From an uncultured Parabacteroides sp. (GTDB taxonomy: Bacteria; Bacteroidota; Bacteroidia; Bacteroidales; Tannerellaceae), in the NCBI GenBank assembly GCA_944325355.1, contig CALUZS010000013.1, positions 1-64,000 of the forward strand: 64,000 nucleotides of DNA, written 5' to 3'. The position numbers and the translations under genes were made by a program. The notes under the pieces are model-generated. The model did not search any database. It was not told the DNA's origin and worked only from the letters and a program-made list of their open reading frames with translations. How positions within the stretch are numbered: position 1 is the first letter of the stretch; every line of letters starts with the position of its first letter. Positions 18,077 through 26,380 of the stretch are shown one piece after another.

Positions 18077-19534
18077 TTATTTTGCCGGAATATTTTTTAA
18101 TATCTCCAACAGATGGCTCCACCACAAGCCAACCGTATCAATTTGTATCCGCTCGTTCGGCGAATGCACGTCGCGCAATGTCGGCCCAAAAGAAATCATA
18201 TCCAAATGCGGATATTTTTCCAAGAACAGACCACACTCCAATCCTGCATGGATAGCCATTACCTGTGCTTCTTTATTAAAAAGGTGACGGTATGTTTCCT
18301 GGGCTATCCGCAATATTTCAGAATTCGCATTAGGCGCCCATCCCGGATAACCATCCCCATGGGATACTTCTGCTCCTGCCAAAAGGAATACCGATGCCAC
18401 CTGGTTGGCTGCCATATTCTTACACGATTCAATAGAACTGCGCTGGCTTGTTCCTACAACAATCGTATTTCCTTCTTTCATCTTTACCGATGCCAAGTTG
18501 GTGGATGTCTCAACCAATCCTTCAATCTCGTGACTCATGCCCAAAACGCCATGCGGACAAGCAGACAAAGCATAAACCAAGTTTGTTGCTGTCTTCTCAT
18601 CTATATAGAAAGCAGGTTTCTCTTCCGATTCCATTGTTACCCGGACATTTTTGTCTACATGCTTCAGCTCATTTTCGACATCTGCCGCAAAACGATTTAC
18701 CAATACACGCGCTTCCTCCTTATATTCCGGCTTTATGCCAATCACTGCATGGGCTTCACGAGCAATTGCGTTACGAAGATTACCACCGTCAATAGAACAA
18801 AGTACAAAACCAAAGTTCTTCTTCAACAGATAGAGCAAACGAACCAATATCTTATTGGCATTTCCCAAACCTTTATGAATTTCTCCACCGGAATGACCGC
18901 CGTTTAACCCTTTTACATCAATCCGGGCATAAAACAGTTCGGCAGTTGTCGGAACCGGAGTGTAGGTAAATACAGCCTGCGTATCCTTCCCGCCTGCACA
19001 ACCAATAAATATTTGCCCTTCATCCTCACTATCCAGGTTTAACAAAATCTCACCCGTCATAAAACCGGGCTGCAAAGATTTGGCACCAGTCAAACCAGTT
19101 TCTTCATCAACCGTAAACAAACACTCTATCGGACCGTGTTCGATATCATCGGAAGCCAAAATTGCCAGCTCAACTGCCATACCGATGCCATTGTCAGCGC
19201 CCAATGTCGTTCCTTTCGCCCGCAACCAATTCCCGTCAACGACCGTTTCTATCGGATCATTCTCAAAGTCATGCTTCGTTTCATTGTTTTTTTCACAAAC
19301 CATGTCCATATGCGATTGCAAAACGACCGTAGGCTTGTTTTCCATACCTGGCGTCGCCGGTTTCGTCATAAGGATATTTCCGGCATGATCCTTCTTTATC
19401 GGAACATTATATTCTGCAGCAAACGATTCTAAATACCGGATTATTTTCCCTTCTTTCTTGGAAGGTCTCGGCACTTGCGTAATCTGATGGAAAAATTTCC
19501 ATACGATTTCTGGTTTTAAATTACTTATTGTCAT
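18077..19534 (-). CDS. pepD: Aminoacyl-histidine dipeptidase (M20)
   Basis: A 485-residue M20C peptidase of normal length. Zinc ligands and catalytic residues are visible: HMDMV (H75, D77), GADNGIGMA (D114), DEETGLTGA (E144/E145), and the C-terminal HAGLECG. PepD splits Xaa-His and other dipeptides in the cytoplasm. No signal peptide. Single-gene unit, divergent from the small membrane protein gene. Confidence 0.93.
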   Translation of the reverse strand: MTISNLKPEIVWKFFHQITQVPRPSKKEGKIIRYLESFAAEYNVPIKKDHAGNILMTKPATPGMENKPTVVLQSHMDMVCEKNNETKHDFENDPIETVVDGNWLRAKGTTLGADNGIGMAVELAILASDDIEHGPIECLFTVDEETGLTGAKSLQPGFMTGEILLNLDSEDEGQIFIGCAGGKDTQAVFTYTPVPTTAELFYARIDVKGLNGGHSGGEIHKGLGNANKILVRLLYLLKKNFGFVLCSIDGGNLRNAIAREAHAVIGIKPEYKEEARVLVNRFAADVENELKHVDKNVRVTMESEEKPAFYIDEKTATNLVYALSACPHGVLGMSHEIEGLVETSTNLASVKMKEGNTIVVGTSQRSSIESCKNMAANQVASVFLLAGAEVSHGDGYPGWAPNANSEILRIAQETYRHLFNKEAQVMAIHAGLECGLFLEKYPHLDMISFGPTLRDVHSPNERIQIDTVGLWWSHLLEILKNIPAK

Positions 19535-19653
19535 ATTTTTATTTTTAGTTATAAATATCTTTCCCCGTGTTAATAAGCAGTATCTTCCTCCAGATTGTTT
19601 AAAAAAAAGTATAATTAAATCGACTAAAGATACTTTTTAATCGGTTAAACTCT

Positions 19654-19661
19654 TATATTTG
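19654..19661 (+). promoter_or_regulatory. -7 box for the small membrane protein-ompH unit
   Basis: TATATTTG, 21 bases before the ATG at 19683; a T-rich stretch lies at the -33 position. Confidence 0.55.
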
Positions 19662-19682
19662 CGTTCACAAATATAGAGGAAA

Positions 19683-19901
19683 ATGATAAAAACACTGTTA
19701 CTCGCAGGAATAATTCTTGGAATCTGCATGATATTGCTTTGCGTAAAAGTAATCTTTATCAAAGGAGGACGTTTCCCAAACACGCATGTCGACGGGAATC
19801 GTTTTTTACGTAAAAAGGGCATTCACTGCGCAAAAAGTCAAGACAGGGAAGCTATGAAACAAAAAAGCCTTTATGATAGATTAGAACAACTAAACGGATA
19901 A
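19683..19901 (+). CDS. Small single-span membrane protein
   Basis: 72 residues: one hydrophobic helix (about 4-26) and a basic soluble tail with FPNTHVDGNRFLRKKGI and a short helix. It has its own strong -7 box and sits 23 bases upstream of the OmpH/Skp gene, so expression is real and probably shared with it. Short proteins with this shape are common in Bacteroidales, function unknown. Confidence 0.75.
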   Translation: MIKTLLLAGIILGICMILLCVKVIFIKGGRFPNTHVDGNRFLRKKGIHCAKSQDREAMKQKSLYDRLEQLNG

Positions 19902-19924
19902 ATAAATAACAATTATTATAATTT

Positions 19925-20530
19925 ATGAAGAATATAAACTATGTTGTGAACGGGGTTTTGGCAATTGCTGTCATTATTTTATTCGTAATGCAGTTTTCTA
20001 AGCCAAAGAAAGCAGATTCTTCTGCTCCCATTACGGTGAAAGAGGGTACGAACAAATTACCGATTGCTTATGTAAATGTTGATTCATTGTTGTTGAACTA
20101 CAACTACTCCAAGGACTTGAACGAGTTAATTTTGAAAAAGTATGAAAATACCAGGGCAAGCCTTAACCAAAAAGCAAATTCTCTGCAATCAGATGCTATC
20201 GACTTCCAGAAGAAAGTAGAAAACAATGCGTTCCTTACTAACGAAAGAGCCCAGCAGGAACATCAGCGTATATTGAAAAAACGGGATGAATTGGAAAAAG
20301 CACAAAATGATGCAGCCCAAGAATTTGCAGAAGAGCAACAGAAATTGGGAGAGCAGCTCCGCGATACGCTGGAAGCCCAACTGAAAATATTCAACGCTGA
20401 TAAAGGTTTCCAAATCATTTTGAGTAACAGTAATGGCGACAACTTACTTTTAGCTGATCCGTCATACGATATTACTACGGAACTAATCAATTTCTTGAAT
20501 AAAAATTATGCAACGAAAGCAGAACAATAA
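19925..20530 (+). CDS. OmpH/Skp-family periplasmic chaperone
   Basis: A 201-residue protein with an N-terminal membrane helix or uncleaved signal (about 5-23), a strand (IAYVNVDSLLLNY), a long charged coiled coil (about 65-150, rich in Q, E, K and R) and a closing strand (FQIILSNSNGDNLLLAD). This is the Skp architecture: the coiled coils clamp unfolded outer-membrane proteins in the periplasm. Cotranscribed with the small membrane protein and closed by a strong terminator. Confidence 0.88.
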   Translation: MKNINYVVNGVLAIAVIILFVMQFSKPKKADSSAPITVKEGTNKLPIAYVNVDSLLLNYNYSKDLNELILKKYENTRASLNQKANSLQSDAIDFQKKVENNAFLTNERAQQEHQRILKKRDELEKAQNDAAQEFAEEQQKLGEQLRDTLEAQLKIFNADKGFQIILSNSNGDNLLLADPSYDITTELINFLNKNYATKAEQ

Positions 20531-20552
20531 CTTATTCTTTTCATAAAAATGG

Positions 20553-20594
20553 AATAGCCTGTGCCAAGTATAAAAAGACACAGGCTATTTTTTA
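20553..20594 (+). terminator. Terminator of the ompH-like unit
   Basis: AATAGCCTGTG (20553-20563) pairs perfectly with CACAGGCTATT (20579-20589), followed by a T run. Confidence 0.85.
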
Positions 20595-20744
20595 TTCCTC
20601 CAACATTCCGAAATACGGGAAAAACCGGATTATGTTCCTCCCTTCAATTATCCATTGGATATCTCTCTACAAGCGAAAACATTTATGCCTATCGAGTGGA
20701 TGTATAAGGAGACTTACACGGTAAACAGACAAAACATCCAAACA

Positions 20745-20782
20745 GAAAAAAGGATGTGCCGCCTTATAATACGACACATCCT
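20745..20782 (-). terminator. Terminator of the flavoprotein-DUF4434-transporter operon
   Basis: An 11-bp stem with one mismatch (20751-20761 with 20772-20782), followed on the minus strand by six T residues; 34 bases past the transporter stop. Confidence 0.8.
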
Positions 20783-20816
20783 CAACTTTATAATAACCCC
20801 TAAAACAAGTCTGCTA

Positions 20817-22244
20817 TTAGTCCTCTGAAATCATTTTTTCAATTTCCTCAAGCGATTTTCCAGTTGTCTCAGGAACAAGCTTCCACATAATCAACATGTA
20901 GGGAACGCACATAAATGCAAACAACAAGAAAGTCCCTGTCGGCGTAAGATTCTTCAACATCCAAGGAGTCAGCTGCCCAATCAGATAAGTACCAATCCAA
21001 AGTGCAAAGCCGGCAATCGACATCGCCAAGCCACGAACCCGTATCGGAAACATTTCTGACAGCAGTACAAAGACCACGGCACAGATAGAAATCGCACAAG
21101 AAAAGATATAAAACATGAAAAATACCAATAAGAATACAGGAGATAATCCATTCGCTTCCCCATATTCGAAATAGTAACTAATCAATAACAAAGATATTAT
21201 CATACCGCTGACGCCGAAATATACCAACTTCTTACGCCCTACCCGGTCAATGATGACCAATGCAATCAAAGCCGTAACCATATTGGTCACTCCAACCAAT
21301 ACTTGGTAGAACAAAGAGTCACCGCCAGAGAGACCGCTTTGTTCGAATATCGTAGGACCGTAATAAAGTACGGCATTAACGCCCATAAATTGCCCGAGTA
21401 TGGCGATTGCAGAACCAACAAGTACCATCTTGAAAATTTTCGGTTTAAACAGATATTTCCACTGACCTGATTTGTATTGGCTCTCCTTTTCAATCATCTC
21501 ACGAGTACTTTCCAACTGGGCTTTTGCATCTTCCTCGTTTCCATAAATACGATGGAATATCTTGAATGATGGAGCTTCTTTATGACGAAGAATCAACCAA
21601 CGGGGACTTTCCGGAATAAAGAACAGAACAATAAAGAACAGCAAAGCAGGAACGGCACACATGCCCAACATTCCCCGCCAAGACTCCGTATAAAATATCC
21701 ATTCAAACAAAGTAGGATTTGCAACATCCGCAACTTTAGAGATACCGGTCTCAGCCAATCCCAACAAAACATGATTTACCAAGTAAGCACCGACCATTCC
21801 GACCGTAACACCAAATTGATATAAAGAGACCAATCCCCCACGGTATTTGGCAACTGCCACTTCCGAGATATAAAGCGGAGATATGATTGAAACAATACCG
21901 ATGCCTACACCAACAAAAATACGGGAAATCACCAAATGGGTGAAATCTATACTTATCGCACAGCCTATCGCCGACAAAGAAAACAAAACGGCTGAAAACA
22001 GCATTGTCCGCTTACGGCCGAACTTATCCCCTAAAATTCCTGCTACTGCAACACCGCAGATGGAACCTATCAAGGCACATCCCACATACCAGCCCAACTG
22101 CATTTCGTCGAGATGGAAAAGATGAGCCACTTGTTGGTTTGTTCCTGAAACGACAGCGGTATCATAGCCGAACAAGAATCCGCCCAACGCAGCAACAAAG
22201 GAAAGGAATAGAACATAACCTAAATTTGCAGTATCTTTCTTCAT
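20817..22244 (-). CDS. Sugar porter family MFS transporter
   Basis: A 475-residue, twelve-helix permease with the sugar-porter signatures GYDTAVVSGT (helix 1), GDKFGRKRTM (loop 2-3), PESPRWL after helix 6, the DRVGRKKL loop 8-9 and the final VPETTGKSLEEIE. It resembles XylE-type hexose/pentose:proton symporters in the inner membrane. It starts two bases beyond the DUF4434 stop (one-base gap), so it is translated from the same mRNA as the exported flavoprotein and DUF4434 protein; its sugar is probably the product of their action (inference). Confidence 0.92.
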   Translation of the reverse strand: MKKDTANLGYVLFLSFVAALGGFLFGYDTAVVSGTNQQVAHLFHLDEMQLGWYVGCALIGSICGVAVAGILGDKFGRKRTMLFSAVLFSLSAIGCAISIDFTHLVISRIFVGVGIGIVSIISPLYISEVAVAKYRGGLVSLYQFGVTVGMVGAYLVNHVLLGLAETGISKVADVANPTLFEWIFYTESWRGMLGMCAVPALLFFIVLFFIPESPRWLILRHKEAPSFKIFHRIYGNEEDAKAQLESTREMIEKESQYKSGQWKYLFKPKIFKMVLVGSAIAILGQFMGVNAVLYYGPTIFEQSGLSGGDSLFYQVLVGVTNMVTALIALVIIDRVGRKKLVYFGVSGMIISLLLISYYFEYGEANGLSPVFLLVFFMFYIFSCAISICAVVFVLLSEMFPIRVRGLAMSIAGFALWIGTYLIGQLTPWMLKNLTPTGTFLLFAFMCVPYMLIMWKLVPETTGKSLEEIEKMISED

Positions 22245-22245
22245 A

Positions 22246-23346
22246 CTATTTTATATCAAAATATTCCTTATAACGGTTATACAAATGCCCTGCTTGCAAA
22301 TAAGCCGACTGAGGACTCATAAAATGTGAGAACTCAAAAGTGATTGCCTTATCATATTTCTGGCGAGCAGCGGCTTCAAGCTTCATACGTAATTTGTCAA
22401 ATTTTATTGGCAAGAATTTTATTGGCATATCCCTGTCGAACGACTCGGCATTTGTCCAACACTGGATACCATATTTATCCGCCATCTTTTTATTTACACT
22501 AAAGAAAGCATCCAACTCATCGTAATCGATATGCCCATCCTGGAAAGCACACGCGTCTACATTTCCCTTGATTCCATCAAAAATTTCCGACCATTCACGT
22601 TCATGCTCCTCAACCGAGACAGCCTCTGCTTTACTCAAATTACCGGATGCTGCCGATACGGCCTTTTTCCCGTCAATCCACGGAGAAATCAAGGTAGGAA
22701 GCCCGCCTGAAACGTCCTTGCATTGTTTGCCTAAACTACTAAATGCGGAAATAGCGCCCTTAGTTTGCCGGCTAATCTCCTGACTCAAGTACCAACCTTG
22801 GAAACTTTTGTAATGACCGTACTTCTTCCATACTTCTTCTATTACATATTTATTCGATTCTATCTCCCAAGTCAAGTCGCCTGTATCCCAATATTTTCCG
22901 GAATCATACAGACCAAAATAAAACTTCATCCCGTATTTGTCTGAAAGACGGAGGAACATGTCTATCAAATCGACGGATGGCATATAACAACCGAATTTTT
23001 TCATTAAATATTCCGACGGATAAGTTATGAACTTACGGTATCCCGACCGAATAACGATAACGGTATCTATACCTATAGCTTTCATATAGGCAAAATCTTG
23101 GTCCCATTCTTTTTCGCCCCAGTTCTGATGGGGAATGTCATGGGAGATTTCATCAAGGAACGCACCAGTGATTTTCAGGCCTTGGGCTTTCGGAACAATC
23201 AGTTTGCTCTCTATATTATTACTCGATTGTTTAACCATATCAGAACCTGAATCGTTACCAGCAGCACATGAAGCCAAAGAACCTGCTGCAAAAGCAGCTC
23301 CGGTAACAGATACCTGTTTTAAGAAATCTCTTCTACTATTTGCCAT
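22246..23346 (-). CDS. Tat-exported DUF4434 TIM-barrel lipoprotein
   Basis: A 366-residue protein with a canonical twin-arginine signal (SRRDFLK, 4-10) and a lipobox LASC (C27), so a folded, Tat-exported lipoprotein is predicted. The rest matches the DUF4434 TIM barrel: GAFLDEISHDIPHQNWG, GWYLSQE (184-190), AFQD (267-270) and WTNAESF (297-303). E190 and E301 lie at strand ends where clan GH-A glycosidases hold catalytic acids; activity is unproven for this family. The second DUF4434 protein at 26381-27910 shares these three motifs but uses a Sec signal. Between the flavoprotein gene (25-base gap) and the sugar porter gene (1-base gap). Confidence 0.87.
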   Translation of the reverse strand: MANSRRDFLKQVSVTGAAFAAGSLASCAAGNDSGSDMVKQSSNNIESKLIVPKAQGLKITGAFLDEISHDIPHQNWGEKEWDQDFAYMKAIGIDTVIVIRSGYRKFITYPSEYLMKKFGCYMPSVDLIDMFLRLSDKYGMKFYFGLYDSGKYWDTGDLTWEIESNKYVIEEVWKKYGHYKSFQGWYLSQEISRQTKGAISAFSSLGKQCKDVSGGLPTLISPWIDGKKAVSAASGNLSKAEAVSVEEHEREWSEIFDGIKGNVDACAFQDGHIDYDELDAFFSVNKKMADKYGIQCWTNAESFDRDMPIKFLPIKFDKLRMKLEAAARQKYDKAITFEFSHFMSPQSAYLQAGHLYNRYKEYFDIK

Positions 23347-23371
23347 AATATTTACTGTTTAATGAATCTTT

Positions 23372-25270
23372 TTATATGAATTTTCCTGTTATGTCTATTT
23401 CTCTGGCATGGAAAGGGTCAACTACCGCATCCATCAGTACCGCAAACTCCTTACGGGTCACGGGACGATCCAAACTATAATCCGACAAGCCTAACTCTTC
23501 CCACAGGAGAGACCGTCCATCCCCTTCCGGAACATCCACACCCACCCCGGAGGAACGATCCGACTCTTTCACAGCCCGGACAAGTTCAAAAGCTTCTTCT
23601 ACGGTCAAAGCCTTATCTGTATTTTCCGGAGAGACCTGTCCATCCGTATAATCGGATATTCCGGAAGCCAACCCGGCATACGTCAATACAGAATCGGCAT
23701 CAAACCATGTCTGGTTGGACCAACCGACATTTGCACCACGTCCTTTCAATATTCCGGTTGCACCGATATGCTGTAAAGCCTTGAAATGCGCTTTTTTCAC
23801 AGGAATATCCAGATAAGGGAGCAAATATCCATTTCCCTCGAGAATGATATCCTGCACATCCCGGACAGAGACCTCATCCGGGCAGATTCCCTCTTTCACT
23901 GCCAATCCCGCAAGAGCCCCCGCGGCCTGTCCTATTTGCACAAGCACAGGTTGCAATCGGGTCGCACCATTTACAATATTGGTGACAGAGATGGATTTCT
24001 CTGTTACAATCAAATTATCCACATCCTCCGGCAACAACGTGCCCAATGGCAGTCCAAAAGATGGAACCGGATAAAAATGTATTTCCGGCAACTTGCTTTT
24101 TTCTTTATAACGGGCATGGTGATGATCGACCGGATAATCCCCCACGGCAATTGCCGTCCGGTACAAAGGCTGTACCTGTCCATAAGGATGAACCATTTGG
24201 TTCACGGAAAAACGAACCTTTCCATGTATGCGCCGGGATTCCCTGTGATACGGAATGAAAGGGAGCTTGTCGGCTGTCGGATATTCATCGTCTGCCAAAC
24301 CCAAGTTTTTAAAACCTAACTCTGTCTGCATAAAATAGACGTAGCTCAAGGTAAAATTTTTCAAGACTTGCAAGGCCGAATCACGCTGTTCCTTATCCAT
24401 CTCTATCATGTTCACATAATAATCATTACCGTTAATCGGCCAATTGATCATATACTTGTTGTTCGGCAACTTCCCATAAGTTATCATCTGATGCTTTTCC
24501 CAAAGGACAGTTCCACTGTCCGGATTGGAACACAAATCATTCTTGCAAGTACAATAAAAAATCGACGGGTCATATCCTGCCGGCTTTTCAATAGTCATGT
24601 CCTTCTCGCCAAAATCTTTCAATATTGCTACGTATGTAATATCCTGGATAACGTCGTTCGCATCTTCCGGAGCTATGTCTTCGCCACTGATATCCCGGTC
24701 ATCCATTCCTATATCGTATTTTACACCACACGCTTTTGCTATGTCGCCCAATTCCGTTCCATCAATAAGGATCCGGCATCTGACAGTCTCTTCCTTGCCG
24801 TCCCTGTTGATTGTCACAACCCAGCCATCCGGACGTTTTTCTATTCCCGACACTACCGATTTATACCAAACTTCCAATTTTTTTTCCTTTGCTGCAAGAC
24901 TTTTAAAAGCAGCATTCATCACCGAAGGTTCGGCACACACCGAAGATACCCATCCGGTACGTAAGGAATCCAACCCGCCATAATAATCGGACAAATAATC
25001 CCGGAATTCTCCAAAAATACCGGCCGGCATCTTATAATTTCCGTCTATACAACTCACACCTGCCGAGGTAAGCGCTCCGCCAAGCCACTCAAATTCCTCT
25101 ACAATAAGAGTTTTACTATCCAATCGGGCAGCTTGTATACCAGCAGCAGTACCGCTGGCTCCACCACCTACAATCAGTACATCAAACTCCTTTGCAGGAT
25201 TACAACTGTAAAAAAACGCAATCCCGGCAATAAATATAACAGACAATATATATTTTCCAATACTTTTCAT
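23372..25270 (-). CDS. Exported FAD-dependent oxidoreductase lipoprotein
   Basis: A 632-residue protein. A Sec-type lipoprotein signal ends in FFYSC (C23), followed immediately by the dinucleotide-binding fold with GGGASG (35-40) and the acid end VEE of strand 2; EWLGGALTSAG matches the PF12831 FAD_oxidored family. LIDGTELGDIAKACG and a closing GATRLQPVLVQIGQAAGALAG complete the flavin domain. The last 130 residues (ALQHIGATGILKGRG, then LDRPVTRKEFAVLMDA) resemble S-layer-homology repeats. The substrate is unknown; a secreted carbohydrate or alditol oxidation is possible given the DUF4434 and sugar-porter neighbours. A flavoprotein with a Sec rather than Tat signal is odd, since FAD would have to be acquired outside the cytoplasm. 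First gene of the operon. Confidence 0.86.
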   Translation of the reverse strand: MKSIGKYILSVIFIAGIAFFYSCNPAKEFDVLIVGGGASGTAAGIQAARLDSKTLIVEEFEWLGGALTSAGVSCIDGNYKMPAGIFGEFRDYLSDYYGGLDSLRTGWVSSVCAEPSVMNAAFKSLAAKEKKLEVWYKSVVSGIEKRPDGWVVTINRDGKEETVRCRILIDGTELGDIAKACGVKYDIGMDDRDISGEDIAPEDANDVIQDITYVAILKDFGEKDMTIEKPAGYDPSIFYCTCKNDLCSNPDSGTVLWEKHQMITYGKLPNNKYMINWPINGNDYYVNMIEMDKEQRDSALQVLKNFTLSYVYFMQTELGFKNLGLADDEYPTADKLPFIPYHRESRRIHGKVRFSVNQMVHPYGQVQPLYRTAIAVGDYPVDHHHARYKEKSKLPEIHFYPVPSFGLPLGTLLPEDVDNLIVTEKSISVTNIVNGATRLQPVLVQIGQAAGALAGLAVKEGICPDEVSVRDVQDIILEGNGYLLPYLDIPVKKAHFKALQHIGATGILKGRGANVGWSNQTWFDADSVLTYAGLASGISDYTDGQVSPENTDKALTVEEAFELVRAVKESDRSSGVGVDVPEGDGRSLLWEELGLSDYSLDRPVTRKEFAVLMDAVVDPFHAREIDITGKFI

Positions 25271-25292
25271 TTGTCTATTTTTAAATTTGCTA

Positions 25293-25300
25293 CAAATATA
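25293..25300 (-). promoter_or_regulatory. -7 box for the flavoprotein operon
   Basis: TATATTTG on the minus strand, 23 bases upstream of the ATG at 25270, and just beyond the terminator of the preceding gene: the flavoprotein operon is a separate transcript. Confidence 0.55.
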
Positions 25301-25334
25301 AAAGCTTTTCGAGTAAAAATTTTAATTTAGATAG

Positions 25335-25394
25335 AAAAAAGCCGGAATATTTTCTTTTTTCTTTGTGCGACTTTTCGAAAAAATATTCCGGCTT
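25335..25394 (-). terminator. Terminator after the basic-secretory-protein-like gene
   Basis: A perfect 15-bp stem (25339-25353 with 25380-25394), 26-base loop, and a T run on the minus strand. The 135 bases from here to the stop at 25531 hold no gene. Confidence 0.75.
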
Positions 25395-25530
25395 CCACCA
25401 CTTCCCAGCCCAGTTACTTTTTCGGAGGGTGGGATGCTTTCAAAACAGAGTTCAGTCCTTATAGAACAAAAGACTTTAATGTCACCGTATAAAACACCAA
25501 AAGTTATACATTTCCCATATAAGCCGTTGG

Positions 25531-26331
25531 TTATCCCTTTATCGATTTTCTTTTTTCCGCCAAGTCTTTCTGGTATTCATCCCAAAGGGCATCTATCTGG
25601 CAGTTATCTCCCAGAACATGTTTGATTGCTCCATCAAACGACCAAGGAATAACTTCCAGCGTACTCCGGTTAAATTTCTTCAAGAACTCCGGGTCTTTAT
25701 TCTGCTGCAACCAATATAGGAAAAAGCCGGTGGTGCGGTAACCATCCATATAATTCCCTCCTTCCGGACGATCTGCATCAGTAAAATAACCGTTTGCCAC
25801 TCGGACTGCGTCTGCCATACCCTCTATGAACGCCCAAAACACACGGTTGTTTCCATAATTCCCAATTCCCTGCGGCTCTAACTGATATCCGTGTGTCAAC
25901 TCGTGCAGCAAAACACCGGTTGTTTCATACAACAGTTTGGACGTGTCGTTATTTGCGAACGAACGCTCGATATGTTTCGTACTATACCAAATGGCTATAT
26001 CGCCATGGCTTCCGCCTTTGGCTGAAACACCTTCGATATCCTCAAGTGAATAATAAATATTATTTACCGGGACTATGCTGTCTGCCGGAGAATAATAAAG
26101 TGTTTCCAATACCATCCGTGCTTTTTCCGCAATAAAGTTTTGAGGATCGGTTATAATACTGTGATACAATTGAGAGCCTTTGCTTAAAGAATCCTTATCG
26201 ATAAAATGTATCGTCCCGACAGGATAATTATCCCATACCGACTCTTTATTCTCTTGAACACACGCTGCCTGAACAAACAACAAGAACAGCAGCACAAAAA
26301 AGGAAAAATTCTTACTCATACGTTTATCCAT
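25531..26331 (-). CDS. Basic secretory protein-like metalloprotease lipoprotein
   Basis: A 266-residue lipoprotein (QAAC, C24) whose mature part matches the plant basic secretory protein family (peptidase-like): the zinc motif HELTH is at 143-147, followed by GYQLEPQGIGNY and a third-ligand region WAFIEGMADAVR. These proteins fold like thermolysin-type metalloproteases; substrate unknown. It starts at 26331, or at ATG 26319 (MSKNFSFF). Only nine bases separate the first ATG from a hairpin, so it may depend on read-through from the DUF4434 transcript upstream. Confidence 0.83.
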   Translation of the reverse strand: MDKRMSKNFSFFVLLFLLFVQAACVQENKESVWDNYPVGTIHFIDKDSLSKGSQLYHSIITDPQNFIAEKARMVLETLYYSPADSIVPVNNIYYSLEDIEGVSAKGGSHGDIAIWYSTKHIERSFANNDTSKLLYETTGVLLHELTHGYQLEPQGIGNYGNNRVFWAFIEGMADAVRVANGYFTDADRPEGGNYMDGYRTTGFFLYWLQQNKDPEFLKKFNRSTLEVIPWSFDGAIKHVLGDNCQIDALWDEYQKDLAEKRKSIKG

Positions 26332-26334
26332 AAA

Positions 26335-26372
26335 ATAAAAAGAGAACCGGATTTCAAAAATCGCGGTTCTCT
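26335..26372 (-). terminator. Hairpin between DUF4434 and metalloprotease genes
   Basis: AGAGAACCG (26341-26349) pairs with CGGTTCTCT (26364-26372), followed on the minus strand by TTTTATTTTA. Reads as a terminator or partial attenuator, as the next ATG follows at 26331. Confidence 0.65.
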
Positions 26373-26380
26373 CTGTCCAT

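Noticed and set aside
18113-18907. A 264-codon plus-strand frame opposite pepD
   Set aside because: Cysteine- and histidine-rich composition unlike neighbours; pepD is complete on the other strand.
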